Shown piece after piece: positions 8,628 to 13,876 of a stretch of 13,876 nucleotides of DNA. Within the stretch, counting starts at the first letter, position 1. Every line of letters starts with the position of its first letter. The position numbers were made by a program, and so were the translations under genes. Where the stretch lies: contig JBAXNN010000025.1 of assembly GCA_037133755.1 (NCBI GenBank), forward strand, positions 1 to 13,876, written 5' to 3'. Origin of the DNA: F1-60-MAGs149 sp037133755 (GTDB lineage Bacteria; Actinomycetota; Thermoleophilia; Gaiellales; F1-60-MAGs149). Under the pieces are notes generated by a model, which did not search any database, had not been told where the DNA came from, and saw only the letters and a list, made by a program, of their open reading frames with translations.

Positions 8628-9719
8628 CTACTGCGCGAAGCGCAGCGCGAGCCACGCCTGCGCCTGCGGCGCGGCGGCCTGCGGCAGGCTGAAGTGGTCG
8701 TCGTTCGGGAAGTCGATGCGCTCGATCTGCCCGCCGTGGGCCTCGACGGCCTGCTGGTAGCCCTCTTGCCACGGCACGGGGACGACGAGGCCACCGCCGA
8801 AGGCGTCGACGCACAACAGCAGCGGGCAGCGAGGTTTCGTCTGGCCAGCCGAGCTGCGGGCGATCGCGGTCTTCCACGCGTCGAAGTTCTGCGGGTCTGA
8901 GCGCACCAGTGCGCCCTTGAGGTGGAAGGTCCGCTTGATCACGTCGTCGAGGTGATGGACGGGCTGGTCGTTCCAGGCGGTCTCGATCAGCTCCACGCCG
9001 AGTGGCGTGAGGATGTCGGCGACGTCGAGGCCGTCGAACGCTGCGGCCATGCCCTTCAGGATCATCACCAGGTGCGCGGTCGGCGTGGCCGTCGGGTCGG
9101 AGAGTCCCGCCGAGTCGCCGACGGGATGGGCGAGGGCCATGATCGGCACCCCCGGGGAGTAGAGGACCGAACCGACGAGGTCGAGCTCGCCGAAGTCGTC
9201 AGCGTCGAGCTCGGCAACGGCCGCCGCGGCGTTGCCACCCTGCGACCAACCGATCACGCCGAGCTTGGTACCCGCGCCGGCGTCGAGGTGACGCGCCGCG
9301 CGCGCGATGAACACACTGTCGCGGCCGTTCGTCACGCCAACGGTGTACTGGTGCACGCCGGGCGAGCCGAGGCCCTGATAGTCGGTCGCGCATACCACCC
9401 AGCCGGCATCGATCATCGCCTGTAGGCCGGGCACGCCGCAATCGATCTGCTGTGTGGACTGCGGGGTGAAGTACCCGGTCAGTTCACGCGCGGGATCGGG
9501 CTGTGCCGACGGGCAGGCGGCATCGCCGAGGCCGGTCGTGCCGTGGCACCACGTCACGATCGGTCGGTCCACCCCCGCGGACTCCGGTGCGATCACAAGT
9601 CCCGTTGTCTCCTGATCGCGCTCGGCGATATCGCGCGACAGGTAGCGGACACGCCAAGCGTGGGCTCCCGCGATCGAGGTCGCGACGGGCTCGTGGTGGA
9701 TCAGGTGTCCAGGCTGCAT
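8628..9719 (-). CDS. Alpha/beta hydrolase, secretory-lipase (LIP)-like
   Basis: A 363-aa serine hydrolase. The nucleophile elbow GWSQGG places Ser159. The Asp305 of CVDAFGG, followed by VPVP, and His342 of NDDHFSLP complete a plausible triad in the usual order. WCHGTTG at 57-63 resembles an oxyanion-hole segment, and ATDYQGLGSPG at 111-121 is typical of the secretory lipase family. Despite the family name there is no signal peptide on this start (MQPGHLIHHEPVATS), so the protein is probably cytoplasmic. The likely reaction is hydrolysis of an ester; the substrate cannot be told from sequence. It lies 22 bp downstream of the nucleotidyltransferase gene on the same strand and may be read through from it. 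Its end converges on the second RHS gene with only 21 bp between stop codons. The ribosome-binding site is weak (AAGG close to the ATG). Confidence 0.85.
   Translation of the reverse strand: MQPGHLIHHEPVATSIAGAHAWRVRYLSRDIAERDQETTGLVIAPESAGVDRPIVTWCHGTTGLGDAACPSAQPDPARELTGYFTPQSTQQIDCGVPGLQAMIDAGWVVCATDYQGLGSPGVHQYTVGVTNGRDSVFIARAARHLDAGAGTKLGVIGWSQGGNAAAAVAELDADDFGELDLVGSVLYSPGVPIMALAHPVGDSAGLSDPTATPTAHLVMILKGMAAAFDGLDVADILTPLGVELIETAWNDQPVHHLDDVIKRTFHLKGALVRSDPQNFDAWKTAIARSSAGQTKPRCPLLLCVDAFGGGLVVPVPWQEGYQQAVEAHGGQIERIDFPNDDHFSLPQAAAPQAQAWLALRFAQ
8631..8645. other. Perfect 6-bp hairpin at the convergent gene ends
   Basis: CTGCGC, loop GAA, GCGCAG form a perfect stem inside the last codons of the hydrolase gene, just past the end of the second RHS gene. 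It could slow transcription arriving from the RHS gene. There is no T-tract, so I do not call it a terminator. Confidence 0.3.
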
Positions 9720-9741
9720 GGCCTTGACTGTAGTGAGGTGC

Positions 9742-10248
9742 CTACTCCGCGTCGGGGCGGATGAGCGTAAGGCGCTCGATGTCGACGAGATCGACGCTGC
9801 GTCCGGCGGCGCGCTTCATGGAAAGGAGATCACGCAGGCTGCAGACGCGCACCGGTGCCGACAGCCCTTCGAGATCGCCCAGATCGCTCTCGGCCGCGAG
9901 CTCGGCATACTCGGGGGCGCCTTCCGCGTACTGCATGATGTCGATGCGTCCGAACCGCGTCCGCAAGAGCCAGTTGCCGCCACCTTCGAGAATCGATTGC
10001 GGCTCGAACGGCAGCGGCAGCTCGCGCGCCTCGAAGTCGTCGATCGCCAGAGGCTCTGCATCCACGTCTTCGATGAACGCCCAGAGGCGCTCGATGTTCT
10101 CGGCGCTCGGCTCGATGATCACGTCGAGATCCTTGGTCGCGCGGGCATACCCGTGCAGGCCGACGGCAACGCCGCCGATGATCACGTAACGGACGCCATG
10201 ACGATCGAGGGAGCGCAGGAGGTCGATGAGTCTGAGGTCATCGCTCAC
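9742..10248 (-). CDS. Minimal nucleotidyltransferase (MNT/AbiEii-like), candidate toxin or regulator
   Basis: A 168-aa protein of the DNA polymerase beta-type nucleotidyltransferase fold. The signature is visible: GG at residues 25-26 in YVIIGGVAVGLHG, the Asp40-x-Asp42 pair in RATKDLDVII, and a third acidic residue at Asp103 in GRIDIM. These are the expected metal-binding residues, so the domain looks catalytically intact. Such stand-alone domains occur in toxin-antitoxin systems (AbiEii, MenT, HEPN-MNT) and transfer nucleotides to protein or tRNA; the target here is unknown. It starts with GTG, overlapping the stop of the upstream HTH gene by 4 nt (GTGA), so translation is probably coupled. 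The toxin assignment rests on this arrangement and is an inference. An alternative is a housekeeping nucleotidyltransferase of the DUF6036 type. Confidence 0.82.
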   Translation of the reverse strand: MSDDLRLIDLLRSLDRHGVRYVIIGGVAVGLHGYARATKDLDVIIEPSAENIERLWAFIEDVDAEPLAIDDFEARELPLPFEPQSILEGGGNWLLRTRFGRIDIMQYAEGAPEYAELAAESDLGDLEGLSAPVRVCSLRDLLSMKRAAGRSVDLVDIERLTLIRPDAE

Positions 10249-10781
10249 CGAGCCACCGCCGCTTCGCTCGTCGGTACCGGAGCGCGAGATCTGAGCTTCA
10301 CCGCGGCCAGCGCGTTGATCGTCGCATAGTGTGCGTCGAGCTGCACAATCCTCTCCGCGAAGGAGAGTGTCGCGAACGCCTGGCCCTCGGCGACACTCGC
10401 GGCCTCGTTGAACCGCCAGAACTCCTCGCGCCGTCTGGCGATCTCAAGCGCGCGATCGACGACGCGACCCGGGCGCGCCGTGCCCGCGGGGATCTGATTC
10501 GCAGTCCAGATCAGCGCCGCCGTATCGATGCCGGCACGCGATCCCCGGGGCGGCTGCACGACGTGGAGGCGACCGCGTTTCACCCACGCCTCGAGCGCCT
10601 GTGCGGAGATGTCGAGGATCGCGGCCGCGCGCCGCTTCGGCACGACCGGCCCGACGCGCTCGGTCAGGTCCGCGATCATCCGATCGATAGCAACGCGCTG
10701 CGCGCCGCTCAGCGACGGAGCGACCGCCGACAGCGTGACGAGATGGCGGAGATCTTCCAGAGCTAGGTCGGCTTTGTTCAT
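10245..10781 (-). CDS. Helix-turn-helix DNA-binding protein, candidate antitoxin partner
   Basis: A 178-aa protein. Residues 47-76 form a MerR/excisionase-type helix-turn-helix (VPKRRAAAILDISAQ, then ALEAWVKRGRL), the pattern of proteins that choose a site with a short winged HTH. The N-terminal 40 residues and the C-terminal 80 (rich in Ala, Arg and Glu, with FWRFNEAASVAEGQAF) look helical and match no family I know; they could mediate contact with the partner. The gene is first in the leftward unit and overlaps the nucleotidyltransferase by 4 nt. That order and coupling are typical of an autoregulating antitoxin followed by its toxin. The role is inferred, not shown. The ATG at 10781 is preferred: there is no purine-rich ribosome-binding site, but a TATCAT box lies just upstream, which fits a nearly leaderless mRNA. 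Confidence 0.75.
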   Translation of the reverse strand: MNKADLALEDLRHLVTLSAVAPSLSGAQRVAIDRMIADLTERVGPVVPKRRAAAILDISAQALEAWVKRGRLHVVQPPRGSRAGIDTAALIWTANQIPAGTARPGRVVDRALEIARRREEFWRFNEAASVAEGQAFATLSFAERIVQLDAHYATINALAAVKLRSRAPVPTSEAAVAR

Positions 10782-10790
10782 GTTTTTCGC

Positions 10791-10796
10791 ATGATA
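10791..10796 (-). promoter_or_regulatory. Possible -10 box of a leaderless transcript for the HTH/nucleotidyltransferase pair
   Basis: Read on the minus strand this is TATCAT, five of six matches to TATAAT. Its downstream edge is 9 nt from the ATG, so transcription would begin about 3 nt before or at the start codon. The absence of a Shine-Dalgarno sequence agrees. No convincing -35 box is visible. Confidence 0.4.
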
Positions 10797-10827
10797 ACGA
10801 CAACAACGAGTGTCGGTTCGATCTGCC

Positions 10828-10855
10828 TTGACAGCTGGGCGCTGGCCATTACCAT
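10828..10855 (+). promoter_or_regulatory. Sigma70-type promoter for the R2lox operon
   Basis: TTGACA at 10828-10833 is a perfect -35 consensus. TACCAT at 10850-10855 follows after a 16-nt spacer and keeps the TAnnnT -10 pattern. The predicted start near 10862 leaves a leader of about 33 nt before the ATG at 10895. No other promoter-like gap exists within the operon, so this probably drives all five genes. Confidence 0.55.
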
Positions 10856-10859
10856 AACC

Positions 10860-10879
10860 TCTAGTTTCAACGTTCTAGA
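10860..10879 (+). promoter_or_regulatory. Possible operator: small inverted repeat in the R2lox leader
   Basis: TCTAG at 10860-10864 and CTAGA at 10875-10879 are perfect inverted repeats separated by 10 nt, and AACGTT (10869-10874) is palindromic within them. The element lies at the predicted transcription start, a good place for repression by the operon's own GntR protein. It does not closely match the known FadR-type operator, so the call is weak. Confidence 0.25.
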
Positions 10880-10894
10880 TTGCAGGGGAGTCAC

Positions 10895-11866
10895 ATGGCC
10901 ACCATCGAGGACCAGCCCGAGCGCACGCTCGAATCACGCCTTCGCTTCAGCCGCGACATGATGGCCGGGCCCATCTATCGCAAGTACGAGAAGGCGATGC
11001 GCAAGTTCTGGGATCCGGGCGAGTTCGACTACGAGGCCGACGCCCGTGACTTCCAGGAACTCACCCCCGAGCAGCAGCGCGGCATCGTGATGATCACCGT
11101 GCGCTTCCTCGGCGGCGAGCAGGAGGTCACCGACGAGACGCTGCCGATGATCTACGCGGCCCACGCGCTCGGCAAGTTCGACTGGACCATGTTCCTCTCC
11201 AGCTTCATGATGGAGGAGGCCCGCCACTCGCAGTTCTTCGCCATGTGGCACGAGAAGGTCGTCGGCGCCGTCGACCCCGACGAGCTGCGCGAGTACTGGA
11301 TCGACCGCGAGAAGACCGTCGACCCGACCGGTCGCTACGCCACCGGCGAGCCCGTCTACGAGGGGCTGCCGTACTTCGGCCATCAGCTGATCGACGCCTG
11401 CCACGCCGGCGACCTGAAGGCCGTCGAGGAGGGCTTCGTCCGCTTCTCGACGCTCTACAACATCTGGGTCGAGGGCGTCCTGACGATGCCGTCGTACGAG
11501 ATCGTCATCGACACCTGCGACATCTGGGGCAAGCTCGGCACCTTGCGCCACGGCTTCAAGCAGATCGTCGCCGACGAGGGACGTCACATCACGTTCGGCA
11601 CCGCGGCCTGCCGCGAGCTGATCGAGAAGCGCCCCGAGCTCGAGCAGGTCGTGCATGACGCGATCAACCTCTACCGCGGCAACGCCGTGGGCATGCTCGA
11701 GTACCAGCGCTTCGTGCCCGAGCTCGATCTGCAGAAGTACCAGCTGCAGAAGGTTCGCCACTACAAGAACCGCTGCCGCGAGCTCAACATCACGCCCGAC
11801 CAGACGCTGATCGACGACATCCTCGATCCGAACCTGGACTTCGTCATCGGCGTCGAGGCAGGCTGA
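10895..11866 (+). CDS. R2-like ligand-binding oxidase (R2lox), Mn/Fe ferritin-like protein
   Basis: A 323-aa ferritin-like di-metal protein. All six expected ligands are visible: Glu75 (GGEQEV), Glu108 and His111 (MMEEARHSQ), Glu193 (YNIWVEG), and Glu228 and His231 (ADEGRH). By my alignment from memory to Mycobacterium tuberculosis R2lox, the two residues that form the hallmark valine-tyrosine ether crosslink are also present (Val78 and Tyr188). That favours R2lox over a ribonucleotide reductase R2 subunit, as does the lack of a neighbouring nrdA. R2lox activates O2 at a Mn/Fe site and holds a long-chain fatty-acid-like ligand; its natural substrate is unknown. I chose ATG 10895, which has AGGGGAG at 10884-10890, over the upstream in-frame TTG at 10880, which would overlap that site. 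It is the first gene of the operon; the next gene starts 2 bp after its stop. Confidence 0.9.
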   Translation: MATIEDQPERTLESRLRFSRDMMAGPIYRKYEKAMRKFWDPGEFDYEADARDFQELTPEQQRGIVMITVRFLGGEQEVTDETLPMIYAAHALGKFDWTMFLSSFMMEEARHSQFFAMWHEKVVGAVDPDELREYWIDREKTVDPTGRYATGEPVYEGLPYFGHQLIDACHAGDLKAVEEGFVRFSTLYNIWVEGVLTMPSYEIVIDTCDIWGKLGTLRHGFKQIVADEGRHITFGTAACRELIEKRPELEQVVHDAINLYRGNAVGMLEYQRFVPELDLQKYQLQKVRHYKNRCRELNITPDQTLIDDILDPNLDFVIGVEAG

Positions 11867-11868
11867 TC

Positions 11869-12039
11869 ATGGCGCGCAAATGGAGCTGCAACGAGCACGC
11901 GTGCGACACGGAGATCCGCGCCGACTCGATGGAGGAGCTGATCGAGCAGGTCAACGCCCACATGGCTGATGCGCACGACAGCTACGAGCTCGAGGAGATG
12001 ATCGAGGACGCCTCTGTCGAGGTTGCTGACGACGCGTGA
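11869..12039 (+). CDS. Small DUF1059-like Cys/His protein
   Basis: A 56-aa acidic protein starting MARKWSCNEHACD. Cys7 and Cys12 come first, then an EELIEQV helix, and then His31 and His36 (AHMADAHDSYE). This C-x4-C ... H-x4-H arrangement, with the -EELI--V--H----H- helix, is the pattern of the DUF1059 family, whose function is unknown. The four residues could bind a metal ion such as zinc or iron; that is inference. The gene starts 2 bp after the oxidase stop, with GAGG 10 nt ahead of the ATG, and its stop overlaps the GTG of the regulator gene (GTGA). Such tight coupling suggests it works with the oxidase, perhaps in metal handling or as a small partner. It is short enough to be missed by gene finders. 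Confidence 0.78.
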   Translation: MARKWSCNEHACDTEIRADSMEELIEQVNAHMADAHDSYELEEMIEDASVEVADDA

Positions 12040-12800
12040 GTCGCGTCGCTCCTGAGACCGAACGGGAAACCGTCGACCGCCTCGTCCAGCGGACCGTCTT
12101 CACGCCGGTCCGCGGGGCGGGTGCGGTCGCCGAAACCGTCGCGCGGCTGGGCGAGGCCATCGGTCTCGGTCTGCTCAAGCCCGGCGATCGACTCCCCTCT
12201 GAGATGCAGTTGGCCTCTGCGCTCGGGATCTCTGCGGTCTCGCTGCGCAGCGCGCTGGTCGTGTTGCGCAGTGCTGGCCTGATCGAGACACGCCGTGGGC
12301 GTGGCGGCGGGACGTTCATCACGCCCGGCGCCGCACAGGCGCTGCTCCCCGAGGCCGAGGCACCCGATGCGCAGGCCCTCGAGGATCTCGCCACCGAACG
12401 CGCCGTGGTCGAGGGTGGTGCCGCTGCGCTGGCGGCCGAGCGTGCCACGACCGAACAGCGTGCGCTGCTCGAGTCGATCGTCGAGGGCATGATCGGCATG
12501 CAGCCGTTCGATGCCTGGTCCGAGCGCGACGCGCTGCTGCACCTCGTGATCGGTGACGCCTCTGGCTCGCCGCGGCTCGTCTCGCGCATCGCCGAGCTGC
12601 GTGCCGAGGCGTACCGCATCTCTCGTTTTCTGCCCACGACCGCCGAGGTGCTGGCGATTGCCGACCGCGAGCATGTCGAACTGGTCAAGGCGATCGCGGC
12701 GGGGAAGCCGGCGCGTGCCCGCACCTTGATGGAAGGCCACGTGCGGGGTACCGCGCGCCTCCAGGCTGGTCTTGGCCGTATCGCGGACGAGCGCACCTGA
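12036..12800 (+). CDS. GntR-family transcription regulator, FadR type with FCD domain
   Basis: A 254-aa regulator. The N-terminal winged helix-turn-helix spans about residues 28-96 (LKPGDRLPSE, LGISAVSLRSAL, GLIETRRGRGGGTFI). The C-terminal all-helical FCD ligand-binding domain runs from about 115 to 240. Candidate metal or ligand residues are Asp165, His169, His213 and His235, the D/H/H/H set typical of FCD domains that bind organic acids through a metal. It probably senses a carboxylate intermediate of the pathway and controls the operon; the promoter ahead of the oxidase is the most likely target. It starts with GTG, overlapping the stop of the DUF1059-like gene, and its own TGA overlaps the ATG of the dehydrogenase gene by one base (TGATG). 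A regulator placed mid-operon fits feedback control of its own unit. Confidence 0.9.
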   Translation: MSRVAPETERETVDRLVQRTVFTPVRGAGAVAETVARLGEAIGLGLLKPGDRLPSEMQLASALGISAVSLRSALVVLRSAGLIETRRGRGGGTFITPGAAQALLPEAEAPDAQALEDLATERAVVEGGAAALAAERATTEQRALLESIVEGMIGMQPFDAWSERDALLHLVIGDASGSPRLVSRIAELRAEAYRISRFLPTTAEVLAIADREHVELVKAIAAGKPARARTLMEGHVRGTARLQAGLGRIADERT

Positions 12801-13768
12801 TGAGCGAGACGTACCGCGCCGTCGTCCTGCCCGCGTTCAACGCCGAGCTGGTGCTCGAAGAGCGTGCCGTGCCAACCGAGTTGATGGGGCCCGACGCCCA
12901 GTGGCTGAAGGTCGTCGCCGCCGGCGTCTGCCATTCCGACCTGCACGTCGTCGAGGGCCGCTGGCCCGCGCTGCCCACGCCGCTCGTGATGGGGCACGAG
13001 ATCACCGTCGAGACGCCCGCTGGCCTCGCCGTCGTCTACCCGCCGTGGGGCTGTGGGGCGTGCCGCTACTGCGACGCCACCGAGGAGCAGCTCTGCGATC
13101 ACGTGAAGGAGGCGGGGCTCGTGCACGACGGCGGCTACGCCGAGTACGTGCAGGTGCCGCACCCGAAGTACCTCTTCCCGATCGGCGACCTCGACCCGGC
13201 GTTCGCCGCGACGTTCGGCTGCAGCTCGCTCACGCCCTATCGCGCCACGCGCAAAGCGCTTGACTGGATGCCCGCGGGCGCCAAGGTCGTGCTGATCGGC
13301 GCCGGTGGCCTCGGCCAGTTCGGCATTCAGTACCTGCGCGCCATGACCGACGCGCACCTGATCGTCGCGGACACCAGCGAGGCGAAGCGTGCTCGCGCAC
13401 TCGAGCTCGGCGCGCACGAGGTGTGCGACACCGACGAGCTCGAGGGGCCGATCGACGTGGTCTACGACTACGTCGGCGCCGATGCCACGCTGGCCGTGGC
13501 CAACCGCATCATCCGCCGCGGCGGCCTCGTCGTGAACGTCGGCGCGTACGGCGGCAGCGTCCCCTTCGGGTTCTCCCTCGTACCGCACGAGACCTGGTGG
13601 ACGCAGTCGATGTGGGGCTCGCGCCATGACATCGCCGAGGTGATCAAGATCGCCCAGCGCGGCGACCTGCAGTACAGCGTCGAGCGCCTGCCGCTCGAGG
13701 CTGCCGCCGAGGCGCACCGCCGCATCCGCACGGGCGATGTCGACGGCCGACTCGTCCTGATACCGTGA
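12800..13768 (+). CDS. Zinc-dependent medium-chain alcohol dehydrogenase, shortened
   Basis: A 322-aa medium-chain dehydrogenase that interconverts an alcohol and an aldehyde or ketone. Catalytic zinc ligands are Cys44 (GVCHSD), His66 with Glu67 (MGHE), and probably Cys141 (FGCSSLTPY). Structural zinc ligands are Cys85, Cys88, Cys91 and Cys99. The nucleotide-binding loop is GAGGLG at 167-172, and Asp191 at the end of the second strand favours NAD+ over NADP+. The protein is shorter than the usual 335-350 aa. Part of the gap lies between GHE and the structural-zinc lobe, where the normal G-x-V ... GDRV segment is reduced to a few residues, so the GroES-like barrel is trimmed. It is translationally coupled to the regulator and is followed by a ferredoxin gene. 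The substrate is unknown; context suggests an intermediate of the R2lox pathway. Confidence 0.9.
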   Translation: MSETYRAVVLPAFNAELVLEERAVPTELMGPDAQWLKVVAAGVCHSDLHVVEGRWPALPTPLVMGHEITVETPAGLAVVYPPWGCGACRYCDATEEQLCDHVKEAGLVHDGGYAEYVQVPHPKYLFPIGDLDPAFAATFGCSSLTPYRATRKALDWMPAGAKVVLIGAGGLGQFGIQYLRAMTDAHLIVADTSEAKRARALELGAHEVCDTDELEGPIDVVYDYVGADATLAVANRIIRRGGLVVNVGAYGGSVPFGFSLVPHETWWTQSMWGSRHDIAEVIKIAQRGDLQYSVERLPLEAAAEAHRRIRTGDVDGRLVLIP

Positions 13769-13793
13769 CTCGGCAAGCAGAAGGAGCCGTGTG

Positions 13794-13876
13794 ATGAAGG
13801 TGCATATCGTGATCGACCCGGAGACCTGCGTCGGGATCGGCAAGTGCGAGGAGATCTCGGAGGAGGCCGTCGAGCT
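13794..13876 (+). CDS. Ferredoxin, P450-partner type, 3'-truncated by window edge
   Basis: Only the first 27 codons are present. They read MKVHIVIDPETCVGIGKCEE and onward, with Cys12 and Cys18. The D-P-x-x-C-x-G-x-G-x-C opening is that of small [3Fe-4S]/[4Fe-4S] ferredoxins which pass electrons to cytochromes P450 and related monooxygenases in actinobacteria. The start is well supported: AAGGAG at 13781-13786 lies 7 nt before the ATG. An in-frame GTG directly before it is less likely. It follows the dehydrogenase by 25 bp and probably belongs to the same operon. The cluster type (3Fe or 4Fe) depends on residues outside the window. Confidence 0.75.
   Translation, partial: MKVHIVIDPETCVGIGKCEEISEEAVE

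Noticed and set aside
8607..8650. Rho-independent terminator between the convergent genes
   Set aside because: The only good hairpin (8631-8645) has a short stem, lies in coding sequence and has no T-tract on either strand.
10880..10894. Upstream TTG start for the R2lox gene
   Set aside because: It would place the AGGGGAG ribosome-binding site inside the coding region and adds only five residues; ATG 10895 is better supported.
10895..11866. Ribonucleotide reductase small subunit (NrdB) for the ferritin-like protein
   Set aside because: The Val78/Tyr188 pair of the R2lox crosslink is present, and no large-subunit gene lies nearby.
11951..13843. A 630-codon minus-strand open frame under the regulator and dehydrogenase
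   Set aside because: The opposite strand encodes complete GntR and zinc dehydrogenase proteins with active-site motifs; this frame shows none.

Overview
The window is very GC-rich, densely packed and uses ATG, GTG and overlapping GTGA/ATGA starts. Together with an R2lox-type oxidase, a FadR-type GntR regulator and very large secreted RHS/YD-repeat proteins, this suggests a high-GC actinobacterium. A Thermoleophilia/Solirubrobacterales relative is my best guess, but nothing in the window proves the lineage.

Region 1 (1-8606, + strand) holds two tandem giant RHS/YD-repeat genes. The first enters from outside the window and lacks its N-terminus. The second is complete at 1649 aa, with a signal peptide, an Fn3-like region, YD repeats, an embedded PA14-like module, an RHS-associated core and a glycine-rich hydrophobic stretch. 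The two are collinear paralogues over about 820 residues and then end in unrelated C-terminal tips of about 250 and 220 residues. This is the architecture of polymorphic RHS toxins, but no small immunity-type gene follows either copy.

Region 2 (8628-10781, - strand) is a compact three-gene set read right to left: a small helix-turn-helix protein, a minimal nucleotidyltransferase overlapping it by 4 nt, and a lipase-like alpha/beta hydrolase 22 bp further on. The first two look like a toxin-antitoxin or defence pair.

Region 3 (10782-10894) is a divergent promoter region. On the + strand it carries a TTGACA-N16-TACCAT promoter for the oxidase operon. On the - strand a TATCAT box lies so close to the HTH start codon that the transcript may be leaderless.

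Region 4 (10895-13876, + strand) is a tightly coupled operon: R2-like ligand-binding oxidase (R2lox), a 56-aa DUF1059-like Cys/His protein, a FadR-type GntR regulator, a shortened zinc alcohol dehydrogenase, and the start of a small ferredoxin of the P450-partner type that runs off the end. The gaps are 2 bp, a 4-nt overlap, a 1-nt overlap and 25 bp. I infer an oxidative catabolic or biosynthetic pathway in which the oxidase and probably a downstream monooxygenase oxidise a lipid-like substrate and the dehydrogenase handles an alcohol or aldehyde intermediate.

The best candidates for undescribed biology are the two orphan RHS tips, the HTH/nucleotidyltransferase pair, and the R2lox-DUF1059-GntR-ADH-ferredoxin operon. 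I saw no tRNA, rRNA, CRISPR array or insertion sequence.
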